Positions 1-8,371 of a stretch of 12,508 nucleotides of DNA are shown piece after piece; the stretch's first letter is position 1, and each line of letters begins with the position of its first letter. The notes below the pieces were generated by a model. It saw only the letters and a program-made list of their open reading frames with translations, searched no databases and was not told where the DNA came from. Source of the stretch: BMS3ABIN04 sp965554225 (GTDB lineage Bacteria; Bacteroidota; Ignavibacteria; Ignavibacteriales; Melioribacteraceae); the NCBI GenBank assembly GCA_965554225.1, contig CBEVZC010000090.1:1-12508 (forward strand). The letters are read 5' to 3'. Both the position numbers and the translations under genes were made by a program.

Positions 1-1
1 A

Positions 2-355
2 GACGATGCCATTGTTTCGGCTGCCGGACCAATATCCAATTTTGTTTTAGCATTTCTATTCTTTCTTATATTATCTTTTCTGAATTCTTCATTCCCGGAT
101 CAGCTTATTATTCTAAAAAAAATATCCTGGTTAGGAATTTATTTTAATGTCTTTTTATTTGCATTTAACTTGCTTCCAATACCGCCGTTAGATGGTTCCC
201 ATATACTTTTTGATTTATTCCCAAATAAAATTACTGCAAAATATTTAACCTTTGGAGTTTACGGTACGGTTATTTTATTTTTATTTATTTATAGTCCGTT
301 GTGGGGACTATTTATGAAATTTGTTTATTTTATAGTTAAAATTTTCTTCAGTTAA
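2..355 (+). CDS. Site-2-protease-type M50 zinc metallopeptidase, C-terminal part (5' end outside window)
   Basis: This is the last 117 residues of an integral-membrane protease that would cleave substrates within the membrane. The open frame runs in from the left edge to a TAA at 353-355. Two hallmarks of the M50 site-2-protease family are visible: a GPISN motif (fragment residues 9-13), matching the conserved GPxxN segment, and NLLPIPPLDG at residues 56-65. The aspartate of the latter (D64) is expected to be the third zinc ligand. Hydrophobic stretches at about 14-28, 40-57 and 80-112 fit membrane helices. The HExxH zinc motif lies upstream of the window and cannot be checked. The next gene starts 17 bp downstream on the same strand, so co-transcription is likely. 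The substrate is unknown. The short form lacking a PDZ domain (Rv/YwhC-like) is more likely than RseP, but the missing N-terminus prevents certainty. Confidence 0.85.
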   Translation, partial: DDAIVSAAGPISNFVLAFLFFLILSFLNSSFPDQLIILKKISWLGIYFNVFLFAFNLLPIPPLDGSHILFDLFPNKITAKYLTFGVYGTVILFLFIYSPLWGLFMKFVYFIVKIFFS

Positions 356-372
356 TAATAAATTTATAGTCA

Positions 373-2313
373 GTGAAAACATACTTTAGAATATTAAGAT
401 ACGTAAAGCCATATAAAAAGCACCTTGTTCTCTCGATTGTTTCTACAATTATTTTTGCAATTCTTAATGGTGCGTCTGTCTATTTAACGATTCCGCTTCT
501 CAGTACATTATTCCAGGAAAATTCTACCCTGCCTCAAACCGAGCAAGTTACAAACATAACTATAAAACCAAATGAGCAGATTGTAAAAAATGATTCTAAT
601 ACTCAGGAAACTCTCCCTGCGGAAACAGAAACAAAAAATGATGCTCCTAAATTCATTCCGGAATGGTTAAGTAAAATTGTAAACAGTATTACAAAGGAAT
701 TTAAGGACTTTATTTTAAGTGGAACAGTTGAAAATGTCCTATTAAAAATTAGTCTCTTAATATTATTTGCTTATTTAGGAAAAAATATATTCGGCTATTT
801 ACAGGCATATTTCCTCGCTTATGTTGAGCAAGGTGTTATTAAAGATATTAGAGATGATGTTTATTCGCATTTGCATAAATTACCGATGAGCTATTTCAAA
901 AAGGAAAGAACAGGCAATCTAATATCTCGTATTACAAATGATGTTACGGTTGTCCAATCAAGTGTTTCCGTTGTATTTCTAAATATGATTCGTGAGCCGT
1001 TAACCATAATTGTGTTTGTCGGAATAGCTTTGTCCATTAGTCCGAAGTTAACTTTTTTCTCATTCATTCTTTTACCTTTTTCAATTGGAATAATTGTTTG
1101 GATAGGATTAAGGCTAAGAAAACAAAGTTCTAAGATCCAAGCCAAATTAGCCGATATTACTACGGTTCTTCATGAAACTATTACAGGTGTTAAAGTTGTT
1201 AAGGCATTCGGAATGGAGCAGTATGAAAAGAAAAGGTTTAAAGCACAGACTTATAATTTTTTTAGAATGGTTTTAAGAATGATTCGATTACGAAATGCAG
1301 CCGGTCCTATCACCGAATTTTTGAGTGTTGCCGTGGGTGTGGTAATTATTTACTATGGCGGCAGGCTGGTTTTAGAACAGCATGTACTTAAAGCAAGTGA
1401 GTTTTTAGGTTTTCTATTGGCAATATTTCAATTAATGCCTCCAATAAAGGAACTCGGATCATTAAATAATAGAATTCAAGAATCAAGCGCAGCCGGAGAA
1501 AGAATTTTTGAGATATTGGATACCAAACCAAATATTGTTGATGCTGACAATGCCGTAGAGGTTAATGATTTTAAGAATGAAATAAAGTTTGATAATGTTT
1601 CATTCAGATATGAAGATTCTGAGGAGCTTATATTAAATAATATAAATTTTACGGCGGAGAAAGGTGAAATAATAGCGCTTGTAGGCAGCAGCGGTGCGGG
1701 TAAAACAACTCTTAGTGAATTGCTGCCAAGGTTTTATGACCCGACAAGCGGGCGTATATTGCTTGACAATAAAGACATTAAAGAAATTAAAATTCAAAGT
1801 TTAAGAAAGTTGATGGGAATTGTTACGCAAGAAACTATCCTGTTTAATGAGACGGTAAGAGAGAATATTGCATATGGTTTAGATGATTATCCGATTGAAA
1901 AAGTAATAGAAGTTGCAAAAGCAGCAAATGCGCATGATTTTATATTGGAATTGCCGAAAGGATATAACACAATTATTGGTGAAAGAGGGACCAAATTGTC
2001 CGGAGGGCAACGGCAGCGTATTTCAATTGCACGTGCACTGCTTAAAAATCCTCCTATTATGATATTCGATGAAGCTACTTCGTCGCTCGATAATGAATCT
2101 GAAGTTTTAGTACAAGAAGCTATTGAGCGACTTATGGAAGATAGAACAACTTTTGTTATTGCCCATCGTTTAAGTACAATTAAAAACGCAGATAGAATTC
2201 TTGTGCTTGATAAAGGAGAGATTGTTCAAGAAGGGAAACATGAAGAACTGTTAAAAGACATCGCTGGAATTTATAAGAAATTGTACGAATTACAGTTTAG
2301 GACAGTATCATAA
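373..2313 (+). CDS. MsbA-type ABC exporter (fused transmembrane and ATPase domains)
   Basis: A 646-residue half-transporter expected to work as a homodimer in the inner membrane. The transmembrane domain covers about residues 1-350: helix 1 at 18-40, then further helices near 122-150, 205-222, 227-245 and 316-350. The ATPase domain covers about 403-640 and has every expected motif: Walker A GSSGAGKTT (438-446), Q-loop Q486, signature LSGGQ (542-546), Walker B ending in D566-E567, and switch histidine H598. It should therefore be active. The GTG start is forced: an in-frame TAG lies one codon upstream (367-369), and the FRILRYVKPYK stretch right after it is typical of the family N-terminus. 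No Shine-Dalgarno site is visible. Next to an O-antigen-ligase-like gene, a lipid A-core flippase (MsbA) role is the best guess, but drug or other lipid exporters share this architecture. It is about 60 residues longer than typical MsbA because of a polar loop at about 45-115. Confidence 0.9.
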   Translation: MKTYFRILRYVKPYKKHLVLSIVSTIIFAILNGASVYLTIPLLSTLFQENSTLPQTEQVTNITIKPNEQIVKNDSNTQETLPAETETKNDAPKFIPEWLSKIVNSITKEFKDFILSGTVENVLLKISLLILFAYLGKNIFGYLQAYFLAYVEQGVIKDIRDDVYSHLHKLPMSYFKKERTGNLISRITNDVTVVQSSVSVVFLNMIREPLTIIVFVGIALSISPKLTFFSFILLPFSIGIIVWIGLRLRKQSSKIQAKLADITTVLHETITGVKVVKAFGMEQYEKKRFKAQTYNFFRMVLRMIRLRNAAGPITEFLSVAVGVVIIYYGGRLVLEQHVLKASEFLGFLLAIFQLMPPIKELGSLNNRIQESSAAGERIFEILDTKPNIVDADNAVEVNDFKNEIKFDNVSFRYEDSEELILNNINFTAEKGEIIALVGSSGAGKTTLSELLPRFYDPTSGRILLDNKDIKEIKIQSLRKLMGIVTQETILFNETVRENIAYGLDDYPIEKVIEVAKAANAHDFILELPKGYNTIIGERGTKLSGGQRQRISIARALLKNPPIMIFDEATSSLDNESEVLVQEAIERLMEDRTTFVIAHRLSTIKNADRILVLDKGEIVQEGKHEELLKDIAGIYKKLYELQFRTVS

Positions 2314-2316
2314 AGT

Positions 2317-2328
2317 AAATCCGGATTT
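2317..2328. repeat. 12-bp perfect palindrome between exporter and ligase genes
   Basis: The sequence AAATCCGGATTT is a perfect palindrome lying 4 bp after the exporter stop codon, followed by a T-rich run (ATTTTTCT). It could be a protein-binding site or a very weak intrinsic terminator. As a hairpin it would have only a 4-bp A/T stem around a CCGG loop, so strong termination is unlikely. Function is not established. Confidence 0.3.
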
Positions 2329-2354
2329 TATTTTTCTATCTAAGAAAAGCTTAA

Positions 2355-3527
2355 ATGGAATCACTTACAAGCAGATATAATCAGTCCATAGTATATTATT
2401 TAGTTATAGGATTTGTAGCAACCTTCCTAATCTCACTTTTTCTGTTGCAGATTTTTGCCGCTTTGCTGGCATTACTTTGGTTATTTGAAAAAAATAAACA
2501 GAAGATTGCCTCGCTTGATTTGATAGGAAAGTTTCTGCTTTTGTTTTTAGTCGCCAGACTAATTGCCGTTTTGTTTTCCGAGTATCCCAAAGTAAGCGAA
2601 GAAATAATTTATCGTGAAGTGTTATTTTATTTATCGTTTTTCGCGCTGAATTTTTACTTAAAAGTGTTAGAACGAGAAAAAGTAATCAAAATTTTAAATG
2701 TGTTTATTAATGCCGGTGTTGTTGTTTCACTCATTGGGATTTATCTATTTGTCTTTAATCACGTTCACCGCGCTCAATCCATAACTTCCGGTTATAGTAC
2801 TTTCTCGAGTTATTTGCTTGTAATATTCATATTCATGCTTGTTTATAATCCAGGCAAAGTAAAAAACTATAAATCAAAAATATGGATATTAAAACTCTCG
2901 CTTATAATTACCGCATTGGTAATTTCTTTAGGAAGGACAAATATTTTTTTAGCTGCATTTATCTTGGTAATATTTGTTCTTTCGAAAAAGGTGAATTGGC
3001 AATATATTTTAATAGGTGTTCTGCTTGCCGGTGCATTTTCCTATGCTTCATTTCATTTTAATAATAAGGAATTGGAAAGCAGGGTGAAAAATCCAACTAC
3101 ATTATCGGATCGCGATATAATCTTCAAAGGGTTCGAAATGCGTTATAATGAGCACCCGCTTTTGGGATTCGGTCCCCGTACATTTAGAGAAATATTCCCA
3201 TTAAAAAATCAGTTAAAAGATAAGGGAGTTGCAAGCTGGCACAACCTGTATATTGAAATTTATATGGAAACGGGTTTGGCTGGTCTTTTATCGTTTTTAG
3301 CTTTGATGTTTGTAATATTTTATCAAGAAATTAAAGATTACAAAAATAGATTGATTGACCAGGACAGTAAGAAAATATTGTTAAGTGTAATTACGTCTAA
3401 TGCAGCTCTATTTCTTGCCGCTTTAACTGGCGGATTTATTTTCTCGCCAATCTTATCGCTACAATTTGCTTTTTTACTTTCTCTGGGCACGAGTGTAAAT
3501 TATGGATTGTCAAAACTTAAAAGTTGA
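2355..3527 (+). CDS. O-antigen ligase/polymerase family membrane protein (WaaL/Wzy type)
   Basis: A 390-residue protein with about eleven hydrophobic segments and one large hydrophilic loop (about 233-298) near the C-terminus, the layout of the O-antigen ligase (Wzy_C) superfamily. Within and around the loop are SDRDIIFKG (251-259), HPLLGFGPRTF (267-277) and WHNLYIEIYMETGLAG (295-310). The histidine H296 aligns with the conserved, functionally required histidine of WaaL-type enzymes, and SLGRTN (191-196) resembles the conserved arginine segment. The enzyme would move a polyprenyl-linked glycan onto lipid A-core (WaaL) or join repeat units (Wzy) at the periplasmic face; sequence alone does not separate these. 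The ATG is forced by an abutting in-frame TAA at 2352-2354, with an A/G-rich stretch (2342-2349) as a weak ribosome site. It follows the ABC exporter by 41 bp and converges on the glycan operon. Confidence 0.85.
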   Translation: MESLTSRYNQSIVYYLVIGFVATFLISLFLLQIFAALLALLWLFEKNKQKIASLDLIGKFLLLFLVARLIAVLFSEYPKVSEEIIYREVLFYLSFFALNFYLKVLEREKVIKILNVFINAGVVVSLIGIYLFVFNHVHRAQSITSGYSTFSSYLLVIFIFMLVYNPGKVKNYKSKIWILKLSLIITALVISLGRTNIFLAAFILVIFVLSKKVNWQYILIGVLLAGAFSYASFHFNNKELESRVKNPTTLSDRDIIFKGFEMRYNEHPLLGFGPRTFREIFPLKNQLKDKGVASWHNLYIEIYMETGLAGLLSFLALMFVIFYQEIKDYKNRLIDQDSKKILLSVITSNAALFLAALTGGFIFSPILSLQFAFLLSLGTSVNYGLSKLKS

Positions 3528-3541
3528 AGAAAAATCAGCTT
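3521..3541. terminator. Weak hairpin between convergent genes, possible bidirectional terminator
   Basis: AAGTTGA (3521-3527) can pair with TCAGCTT (3535-3541) as a 7-bp stem with one G-T wobble around a 7-nt A-rich loop. It sits exactly where the plus-strand ligase gene and the minus-strand glycan operon converge; only 18 bp separate their stop codons. Read on the minus strand, the stem is followed by TTTAAGTTTT, a partial U-tract. The stem overlaps the ligase stop codon and has low GC, so the call is tentative. Confidence 0.3.
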
Positions 3542-3545
3542 GAAT

Positions 3546-4949
3546 TTAATTCCCTCTATTTTTATTCCCGAACATTTGTAGAATTGTTTCCAGTATAATT
3601 TGAATATCGAGAAAGAATGACCAGTTTTCAATATACCAAATATCATGTTCAACTCTTTTTCTGGTTCTAATTTTATTATTTTCAAAATCAAACGTATCAC
3701 CTCTTAACCCGTGTATTTGTGCCCAGCCGGTTATGCCGGGATTTACTCTGTGACGCAATTTGATTTCTTCAACAATTTCTTGGTAAGTATTATTAAACGG
3801 TATTGCATGCGGTCTCGGACCAACAACGGACATGTCGCCTTTAAGTACGTTTAAGAATTGCGGAAGCTCATCAATATTTGTCCAGCGTAAAATTTTACCA
3901 ATCTTTGTTACTCGTTTATCGGAATCGGTTACAGGTTTAGTTGAATTTTTATTCAAACTAGCATCTAAATTCATTGTCCTGAATTTATAGCACTTAAAAA
4001 CAGAATTATTTCTGCCTATTCTTTCCTGTATAAAGAAACCGGGACCTTTCGAAGTAAATTTTACTGCAATATAAGTTAGCGGGACTAACCACCAAAGCAG
4101 TGTAAGGAAGATAAATACCGAGAAAGAAATATCGAATGTTCTTTTTAAGATTCTCCATTGTATTTCATCCAAGGGGTTGTTGCGTACAGCAATTATTGGG
4201 AAATTTCCTAAAAGCTCAATTCTGAATTTATTTGAAACAAAGCGGAAATAATCCGGAATGATATATGTCTGTACTGCATTTCTATCGCATATTCTTAAAA
4301 GGTTTTCCAGTAAGTGGGATTTATTAAGGGGAAGTGCAATCACAATGTTATCAATACTGTTCCGGGAAATTATTCGTTCAAGCTCCAAAATTCCGCCTAA
4401 TGTTTTGCTATCATTGTTTCCCGTTTCATCATCTATAAAGCCTAAAAAATTATATCCGAAGGAAGGATTATTTTCTATTAAGTCTTTAAACTGGTATCCG
4501 GTTTCTGTTTTACCGATAATCAGTAATTTTCTTAACCGGTTCTCGGAAAACTTAGAAGAAGTCAGGTACCTTCTAAGCAAATATTCTTTTAAAATAATTA
4601 CAAATACTAAAATTAAACTGTAGTATAGAATGAAATTTCTGGTAAATAAATCCTCTTTTATGATAAAAATAAATGATACAATAATTATAATTTGAAAAGT
4701 AATTATTTTAATAATATTTATTACAAAAGCAGAAAATAATCTGTTATTCAAATTATCGTAAAGCTTAACGGCGCTTGTTGCAGGCTGCCAAAGAAGATTA
4801 AGTAAAATAAGGAGAAGAAACATATAAGGACGTGAAAATAAAATTTCCCAAGATTGAGCTAAAACCGCCGATAAAATAAAGGATGCGTTCAGCAGTAATA
4901 AATCTGTAAAGATTCTAAAATTGTATATTGAGTTTTTGTTTACAATCAT
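3546..4949 (-). CDS. Polyprenyl-phosphate sugar-phosphate transferase starting glycan synthesis (WcaJ/WbaP type)
   Basis: This enzyme should transfer a hexose-1-phosphate from a nucleotide sugar to undecaprenyl phosphate, the first step of a lipid-linked glycan. Counting from the ATG at 4949 (467 aa), the N-terminal half has about four membrane helices (about 15-120), then a Rossmann-like CoA-binding-type domain beginning LRKLLIIGK (139-147). The C-terminal catalytic domain (about 268-467) begins with a membrane segment (276-298). It carries KFRTM (322-326), DELPQ (360-364), KGDMSVVGPRPH (370-381) and PGITGWAQ (404-411), all signatures of the bacterial sugar transferase family. A TTG six bases upstream (4955) could also start it. 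I chose the ATG because it forms a 4-bp ATGA overlap with the stop of the preceding gene, as happens elsewhere in this operon. It is last in the minus-strand operon. Glucose- and galactose-phosphate users cannot be told apart here. Confidence 0.92.
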   Translation of the reverse strand: MIVNKNSIYNFRIFTDLLLLNASFILSAVLAQSWEILFSRPYMFLLLILLNLLWQPATSAVKLYDNLNNRLFSAFVINIIKIITFQIIIIVSFIFIIKEDLFTRNFILYYSLILVFVIILKEYLLRRYLTSSKFSENRLRKLLIIGKTETGYQFKDLIENNPSFGYNFLGFIDDETGNNDSKTLGGILELERIISRNSIDNIVIALPLNKSHLLENLLRICDRNAVQTYIIPDYFRFVSNKFRIELLGNFPIIAVRNNPLDEIQWRILKRTFDISFSVFIFLTLLWWLVPLTYIAVKFTSKGPGFFIQERIGRNNSVFKCYKFRTMNLDASLNKNSTKPVTDSDKRVTKIGKILRWTNIDELPQFLNVLKGDMSVVGPRPHAIPFNNTYQEIVEEIKLRHRVNPGITGWAQIHGLRGDTFDFENNKIRTRKRVEHDIWYIENWSFFLDIQIILETILQMFGNKNRGN

Positions 4950-6064
4950 AACCAAAAATGTTCTTTTGACTTTTCGTCTACGTAATTTTTTATATTTCTT
5001 TCAAAATTATCTCTCGAGAAAGAGCCTGTATGCCGGTGAATTAATTCAGCATTGAAAGAATTATAAGCATTTTCAAAATTTTCTATTGCTTTTATAAGAG
5101 ATTCTTCTGTTTGCGAATCGAAAAGGATCCCCGTTTGATTGTTAACTACGGTTTCCGATGCACCGCCTACTTTATAGGCTATAACAGGGGTTCCGCATGA
5201 CTGGGCTTCGACAATTGTAATTCCGAAGTCCTCTTCCGCAGCAAATATAAATGCTTTTGCTTTCTGCATGTATTTTTTTAAGGATTCAAAAGATTGATGT
5301 CCTTTTAGCTCAATATTACTTCCGGCTAATGCTTTAATCTTCTCAAGTTCCGGTCCGTCTCCAATTACAATTAACTTTTTATCTTTCAATTTAGAAAAAG
5401 TTTTTACAATCAAATCAATTTTTTTATACGGAACAAACCGTGATACAGTTAAATAATAATCATCTTTGTCGCGATCAAGCGGAAACTTGTTTACGTCAAC
5501 CGGAGGATAAATTACATCTGCATCGCGTCCGTATATTTTTTTGATTCTTCCGGCAATATGATTTGAATTAGCAATAATAAAATCAGCTCTTTTACTTGAT
5601 ACATAATCCCAAATTCTTAACCGGTGTAGAATATATTTTAATAGCAATCCTTTAATTGAAGAAAGATTATTACTGCTGACGTACTGATTATATGAAGCCC
5701 ATGCATATCTCATAGGAGTGTGGCAATAACTGATGTGGAGTTGGTCGGCATTTGTTATTACACCTTTAGCAACAGCGTGTGAACTTGAAATAATTACTTT
5801 GTACTTGGATAAATCAAATTGTTCTATAGCTAATGGAAAGAGAGGAAGATAATTACGATGATGCTTTCTTGAAAAAGGCAGTTTCTGTATGAAGCTTGTC
5901 GTTACTTCTTTCCCATCCAAAATCAAATTGCGTTGCTCCGGCGTTAAATAGTCGACAAGAGAAAATATATCAGCGTCAGGCCAAATGTTAACAAACGACT
6001 CGACACATTTTTCGGAGCCCATATAGTTTACAAACCAATCGTGTACAATAGCAGTCTTAATCAA
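4946..6064 (-). CDS. GT4-family glycosyltransferase, WbaZ-like
   Basis: A 372-residue GT-B glycosyltransferase, cytoplasmic or peripheral on the membrane, that would add a sugar (often mannose in relatives) to the growing lipid-linked oligosaccharide. The N-terminal domain opens with TAIVHDWF (4-11) and contains YCHTPMRYAW (113-122), both typical of the WbaZ-like subgroup. The C-terminal GT1/GT4 domain starts near LTVSRFVPYKKIDLIVK (205-221). It has IGDGPEL (234-240) and the E-x7-E donor-site motif, E278 to E286, within EEDFGITIVE. The TTG start is preferred because an in-frame TGA lies only three codons upstream and the conserved HDW segment follows at once. A GAGAG stretch about 6 nt before it could act as ribosome site. 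Its stop overlaps the ATG of the downstream sugar-phosphate transferase by 4 bp (ATGA), implying translational coupling. Donor and acceptor sugars cannot be deduced. Confidence 0.9.
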   Translation of the reverse strand: MIKTAIVHDWFVNYMGSEKCVESFVNIWPDADIFSLVDYLTPEQRNLILDGKEVTTSFIQKLPFSRKHHRNYLPLFPLAIEQFDLSKYKVIISSSHAVAKGVITNADQLHISYCHTPMRYAWASYNQYVSSNNLSSIKGLLLKYILHRLRIWDYVSSKRADFIIANSNHIAGRIKKIYGRDADVIYPPVDVNKFPLDRDKDDYYLTVSRFVPYKKIDLIVKTFSKLKDKKLIVIGDGPELEKIKALAGSNIELKGHQSFESLKKYMQKAKAFIFAAEEDFGITIVEAQSCGTPVIAYKVGGASETVVNNQTGILFDSQTEESLIKAIENFENAYNSFNAELIHRHTGSFSRDNFERNIKNYVDEKSKEHFWL

Positions 6065-6101
6065 CTTAATCTCTCATTAATATATTTTTGATAAAATCAA
6101 T

Positions 6102-7205
6102 TTACAATAAGTTGTAAAGATTTTCTGTTTCCCTAACCATTTTTTCTAAACTAAAATTGTTTTTTACTTTAAGGTAATTATTCATGGAAAATCTTTCCCA
6201 TGAATCGGGATCTTTTGCAAGCTGGACCATAAATTCTGCTGCCACTTTCGGACTCTCGATATTAAATAAAGATCCATTCTTGTCGTGCTTAATAAGATCA
6301 GTATTTCCTACAACTTTAGTCGCAATAACTGGAAGCCCGAAGGACATAGCTTCTAGTATTCCCAACGGCAATCCTTCCCATCTAGAAGTACTAATATAGC
6401 AGAATGACTTTTTTAAGTATTCATTAGGGTTATCGACATTCCCATAAAAATGGAAGTTATTTTTAAATAATTTTTGTACTGCAATCTTAATATTTTCTAA
6501 ATTTTCTCCGTTACCTAATATATGAATGTGAAAATTATTGATATCTGTTAACTTTTGTAATTCCGTAAAGATATCAATTAATAATTCTGAATTTTTCGCA
6601 TAATCAAATCTGGAGAATGAAATAAAATCAAATATCTTGCTTGCCGGAAAGGGATTTGAGACTTTATCACAAGGAATAGGAATACCGTTTTCAATTACTT
6701 TTATTTTATCCTCATTTGCAATTTTATTTTGCACAAGCTGTTGCGCTTCACTTTTAGAAACTGCAATAATATATTTTGTAAAATGTGTTAAAATTCTTTC
6801 AAGTTCTATATATAAAAATTTTTTAATAAAGTTGTATTGACCAATGTGAATTCCATGAAATGTATGTATACAATCTATTTTAGTTATCACAACTAATACT
6901 CTGCTGTAAATTCCCGCACCCTTACCATGTGAATGTATAAAGTCAATATTGTTTTTTTTAATAAATTTCCGAATTTCCAGTAGCGTTAAAAAACTAAATT
7001 TTCTATGAGGAACTTCTATTATATTATTAGAACCAACCAGATTTCTGTATTTTTCAAAGTAAGGAAACTCCTTTGGACAAGCGAAATACTTATTAAAGTT
7101 AGACGACAAGCTTGATGATAGCTGATAAAGGTGTTTGGGACCGCCGCCATAATCGGCTCTCACTGTAATGTATAAAACTTTTTTTTGATTAGAATTTTTA
7201 ATCAT
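6102..7205 (-). CDS. GT4-family glycosyltransferase
   Basis: A 367-residue GT-B enzyme. The N-terminal acceptor domain has the usual opening strand KVLYITVRADYGGGPKHL (9-26), where the glycine-rich turn lies near the donor phosphate, plus the segments FIHSHGKGAGIYS (89-101) and HTFHG (114-118). The C-terminal donor domain includes ISFSRFDYAKN (195-205) and the E-x7-E motif EGLPLGILE (277-285), followed by AMSFGLPVIAT. No membrane segment is evident. The ATG at 7205 lies inside the preceding gene, an 8-bp overlap; the downstream glycosyltransferase follows after 37 bp. The product should extend the lipid-linked repeat unit made by this operon. The family motifs are clear, but sugar specificity and linkage are unknown. 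Its DNA is more A/T-rich than that of the downstream glycosyltransferase. Confidence 0.9.
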   Translation of the reverse strand: MIKNSNQKKVLYITVRADYGGGPKHLYQLSSSLSSNFNKYFACPKEFPYFEKYRNLVGSNNIIEVPHRKFSFLTLLEIRKFIKKNNIDFIHSHGKGAGIYSRVLVVITKIDCIHTFHGIHIGQYNFIKKFLYIELERILTHFTKYIIAVSKSEAQQLVQNKIANEDKIKVIENGIPIPCDKVSNPFPASKIFDFISFSRFDYAKNSELLIDIFTELQKLTDINNFHIHILGNGENLENIKIAVQKLFKNNFHFYGNVDNPNEYLKKSFCYISTSRWEGLPLGILEAMSFGLPVIATKVVGNTDLIKHDKNGSLFNIESPKVAAEFMVQLAKDPDSWERFSMNNYLKVKNNFSLEKMVRETENLYNLL

Positions 7206-8361
7206 TTAATTCTAATTTTTCCATTAAAGTGTTAAACTTAGTTGCCCAATCCAATTTCTTTGCTACATCAAAAAGTTGATTCTTATCCGGTTTGGATTTT
7301 AAACTCTGCTCGATTAAATTTACAAATTCCTCTTTTGTATCATATAAAAAAGTCGGAGTGTTTAATCCCTCGAGTGTCTTCCACCTTGCAGAAACTACAG
7401 GTAAACCGCACGCAAAGTATTGGTATAACTTAATTGGATTTACATAATCTATCAATTCGCCTAACTTTTTTACATTGAAAGGGATTATCCCAAGATCTGC
7501 ATTTTGCAAATATTTTGGAAGCTCTGCAATGCTTTTAATTCCCAATGTATAAATATTTTTAATATTTTTATATTTTCTTCGTGAAATAGAATCATCTCCG
7601 ACAAGGACAAATGATACAGACGGTAATTTAAGAGCGGCATATTTCAGCAATTCAAAATCAAACCGAACTTCCATTTCTCCTATGTATATTACTCTTGGTT
7701 TGGGTATACTATTATATTCAATTGCTATTTCGTTTGCAGGCGTGTTGAAGTAATAAAAGTCAACTCCGTTTGGGAATAAAAATGATTCCTTAAATTTATA
7801 TTCGTTAAAATAGGTTAATAAATTTTTGGATGTATATAGAATTAAGTCAACCGATTCAATTATTTTTTTCTCCAGTAATCGAGATTGGGGTGTATATTTT
7901 TTATATCCGGAATAATTATCGGCAATTCTAAAAACTGAATTTTTGTAATTAACATGATCCAATAAAAATGCGTAAGTAAAATGATCAAAATAGATTAGAT
8001 CAACATCCATAAATCCTATATGTTTTAATTTCTTTAAAATATTTGGGAAAGTAAACTTTTGCCAATTATGATATACAAATTCTGAGCTAAGAAAAGGTAG
8101 ATTTTGCGGTACAACTATTGACAATGGAACATAAGTTATTAATTTATCTGAAAAGTATTTCTGTCCTCCGGATTTATAAATCTTAAATCGTTGTGAAAGT
8201 ATTGATTTATTTTTCATTAAAAAATGTAAGGGAGAAATAGGATCTGAAATAAATGCTACATCCCAACCTGCTTTAACAAATTCCTTTGCAATAGAATGTG
8301 TCCCGACTTGCGAAGGTGATGTCCAATGGTTTGCAGCTAAGATTAAAACTTTTCTTTTCAT
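7198..8361 (-). CDS. GT-B glycosyltransferase, TuaH-like
   Basis: A 387-residue glycosyltransferase with GT-B organisation, more diverged than the other two in the operon. Visible landmarks are an N-terminal strand KVLILAANHW (4-13) and a central YFDHFTYAFL / FRIADNYSGY region (124-152). Next come a helix-strand pair with ESVDLILYTSKNL (169-181) and FPNGVDFYYF (196-205), the GT4-like linker between domains. The donor domain starts with VIYIGEM (214-220) and carries VNPIKLYQYFACGLPVVSA (307-325), the NPxKxYEY-type motif of TuaH-like enzymes that replaces the standard E-x7-E. The ATG start lies 10 bp after the methyltransferase stop, and the 3' end overlaps the next glycosyltransferase by 8 bp. 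It most likely adds one sugar of the repeat unit; the teichuronic-acid parallel is only structural. Confidence 0.85.
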   Translation of the reverse strand: MKRKVLILAANHWTSPSQVGTHSIAKEFVKAGWDVAFISDPISPLHFLMKNKSILSQRFKIYKSGGQKYFSDKLITYVPLSIVVPQNLPFLSSEFVYHNWQKFTFPNILKKLKHIGFMDVDLIYFDHFTYAFLLDHVNYKNSVFRIADNYSGYKKYTPQSRLLEKKIIESVDLILYTSKNLLTYFNEYKFKESFLFPNGVDFYYFNTPANEIAIEYNSIPKPRVIYIGEMEVRFDFELLKYAALKLPSVSFVLVGDDSISRRKYKNIKNIYTLGIKSIAELPKYLQNADLGIIPFNVKKLGELIDYVNPIKLYQYFACGLPVVSARWKTLEGLNTPTFLYDTKEEFVNLIEQSLKSKPDKNQLFDVAKKLDWATKFNTLMEKLELND

Positions 8362-8371
8362 CTTATAATTC

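Noticed and set aside
891..1145. Minus-strand open frame inside the ABC exporter gene
   Set aside because: It is antisense to the conserved transmembrane domain and has no motif or independent support.
3500..3700. Minus-strand open frame of 66 codons spanning the convergent junction
   Set aside because: It overlaps the end of the sugar-phosphate transferase in another frame and the end of the ligase gene; no motif supports it.
4258..4623. Plus-strand open frame of 121 codons
   Set aside because: It lies entirely antisense to the well-supported sugar-phosphate transferase gene, and its product shows no recognisable motif.
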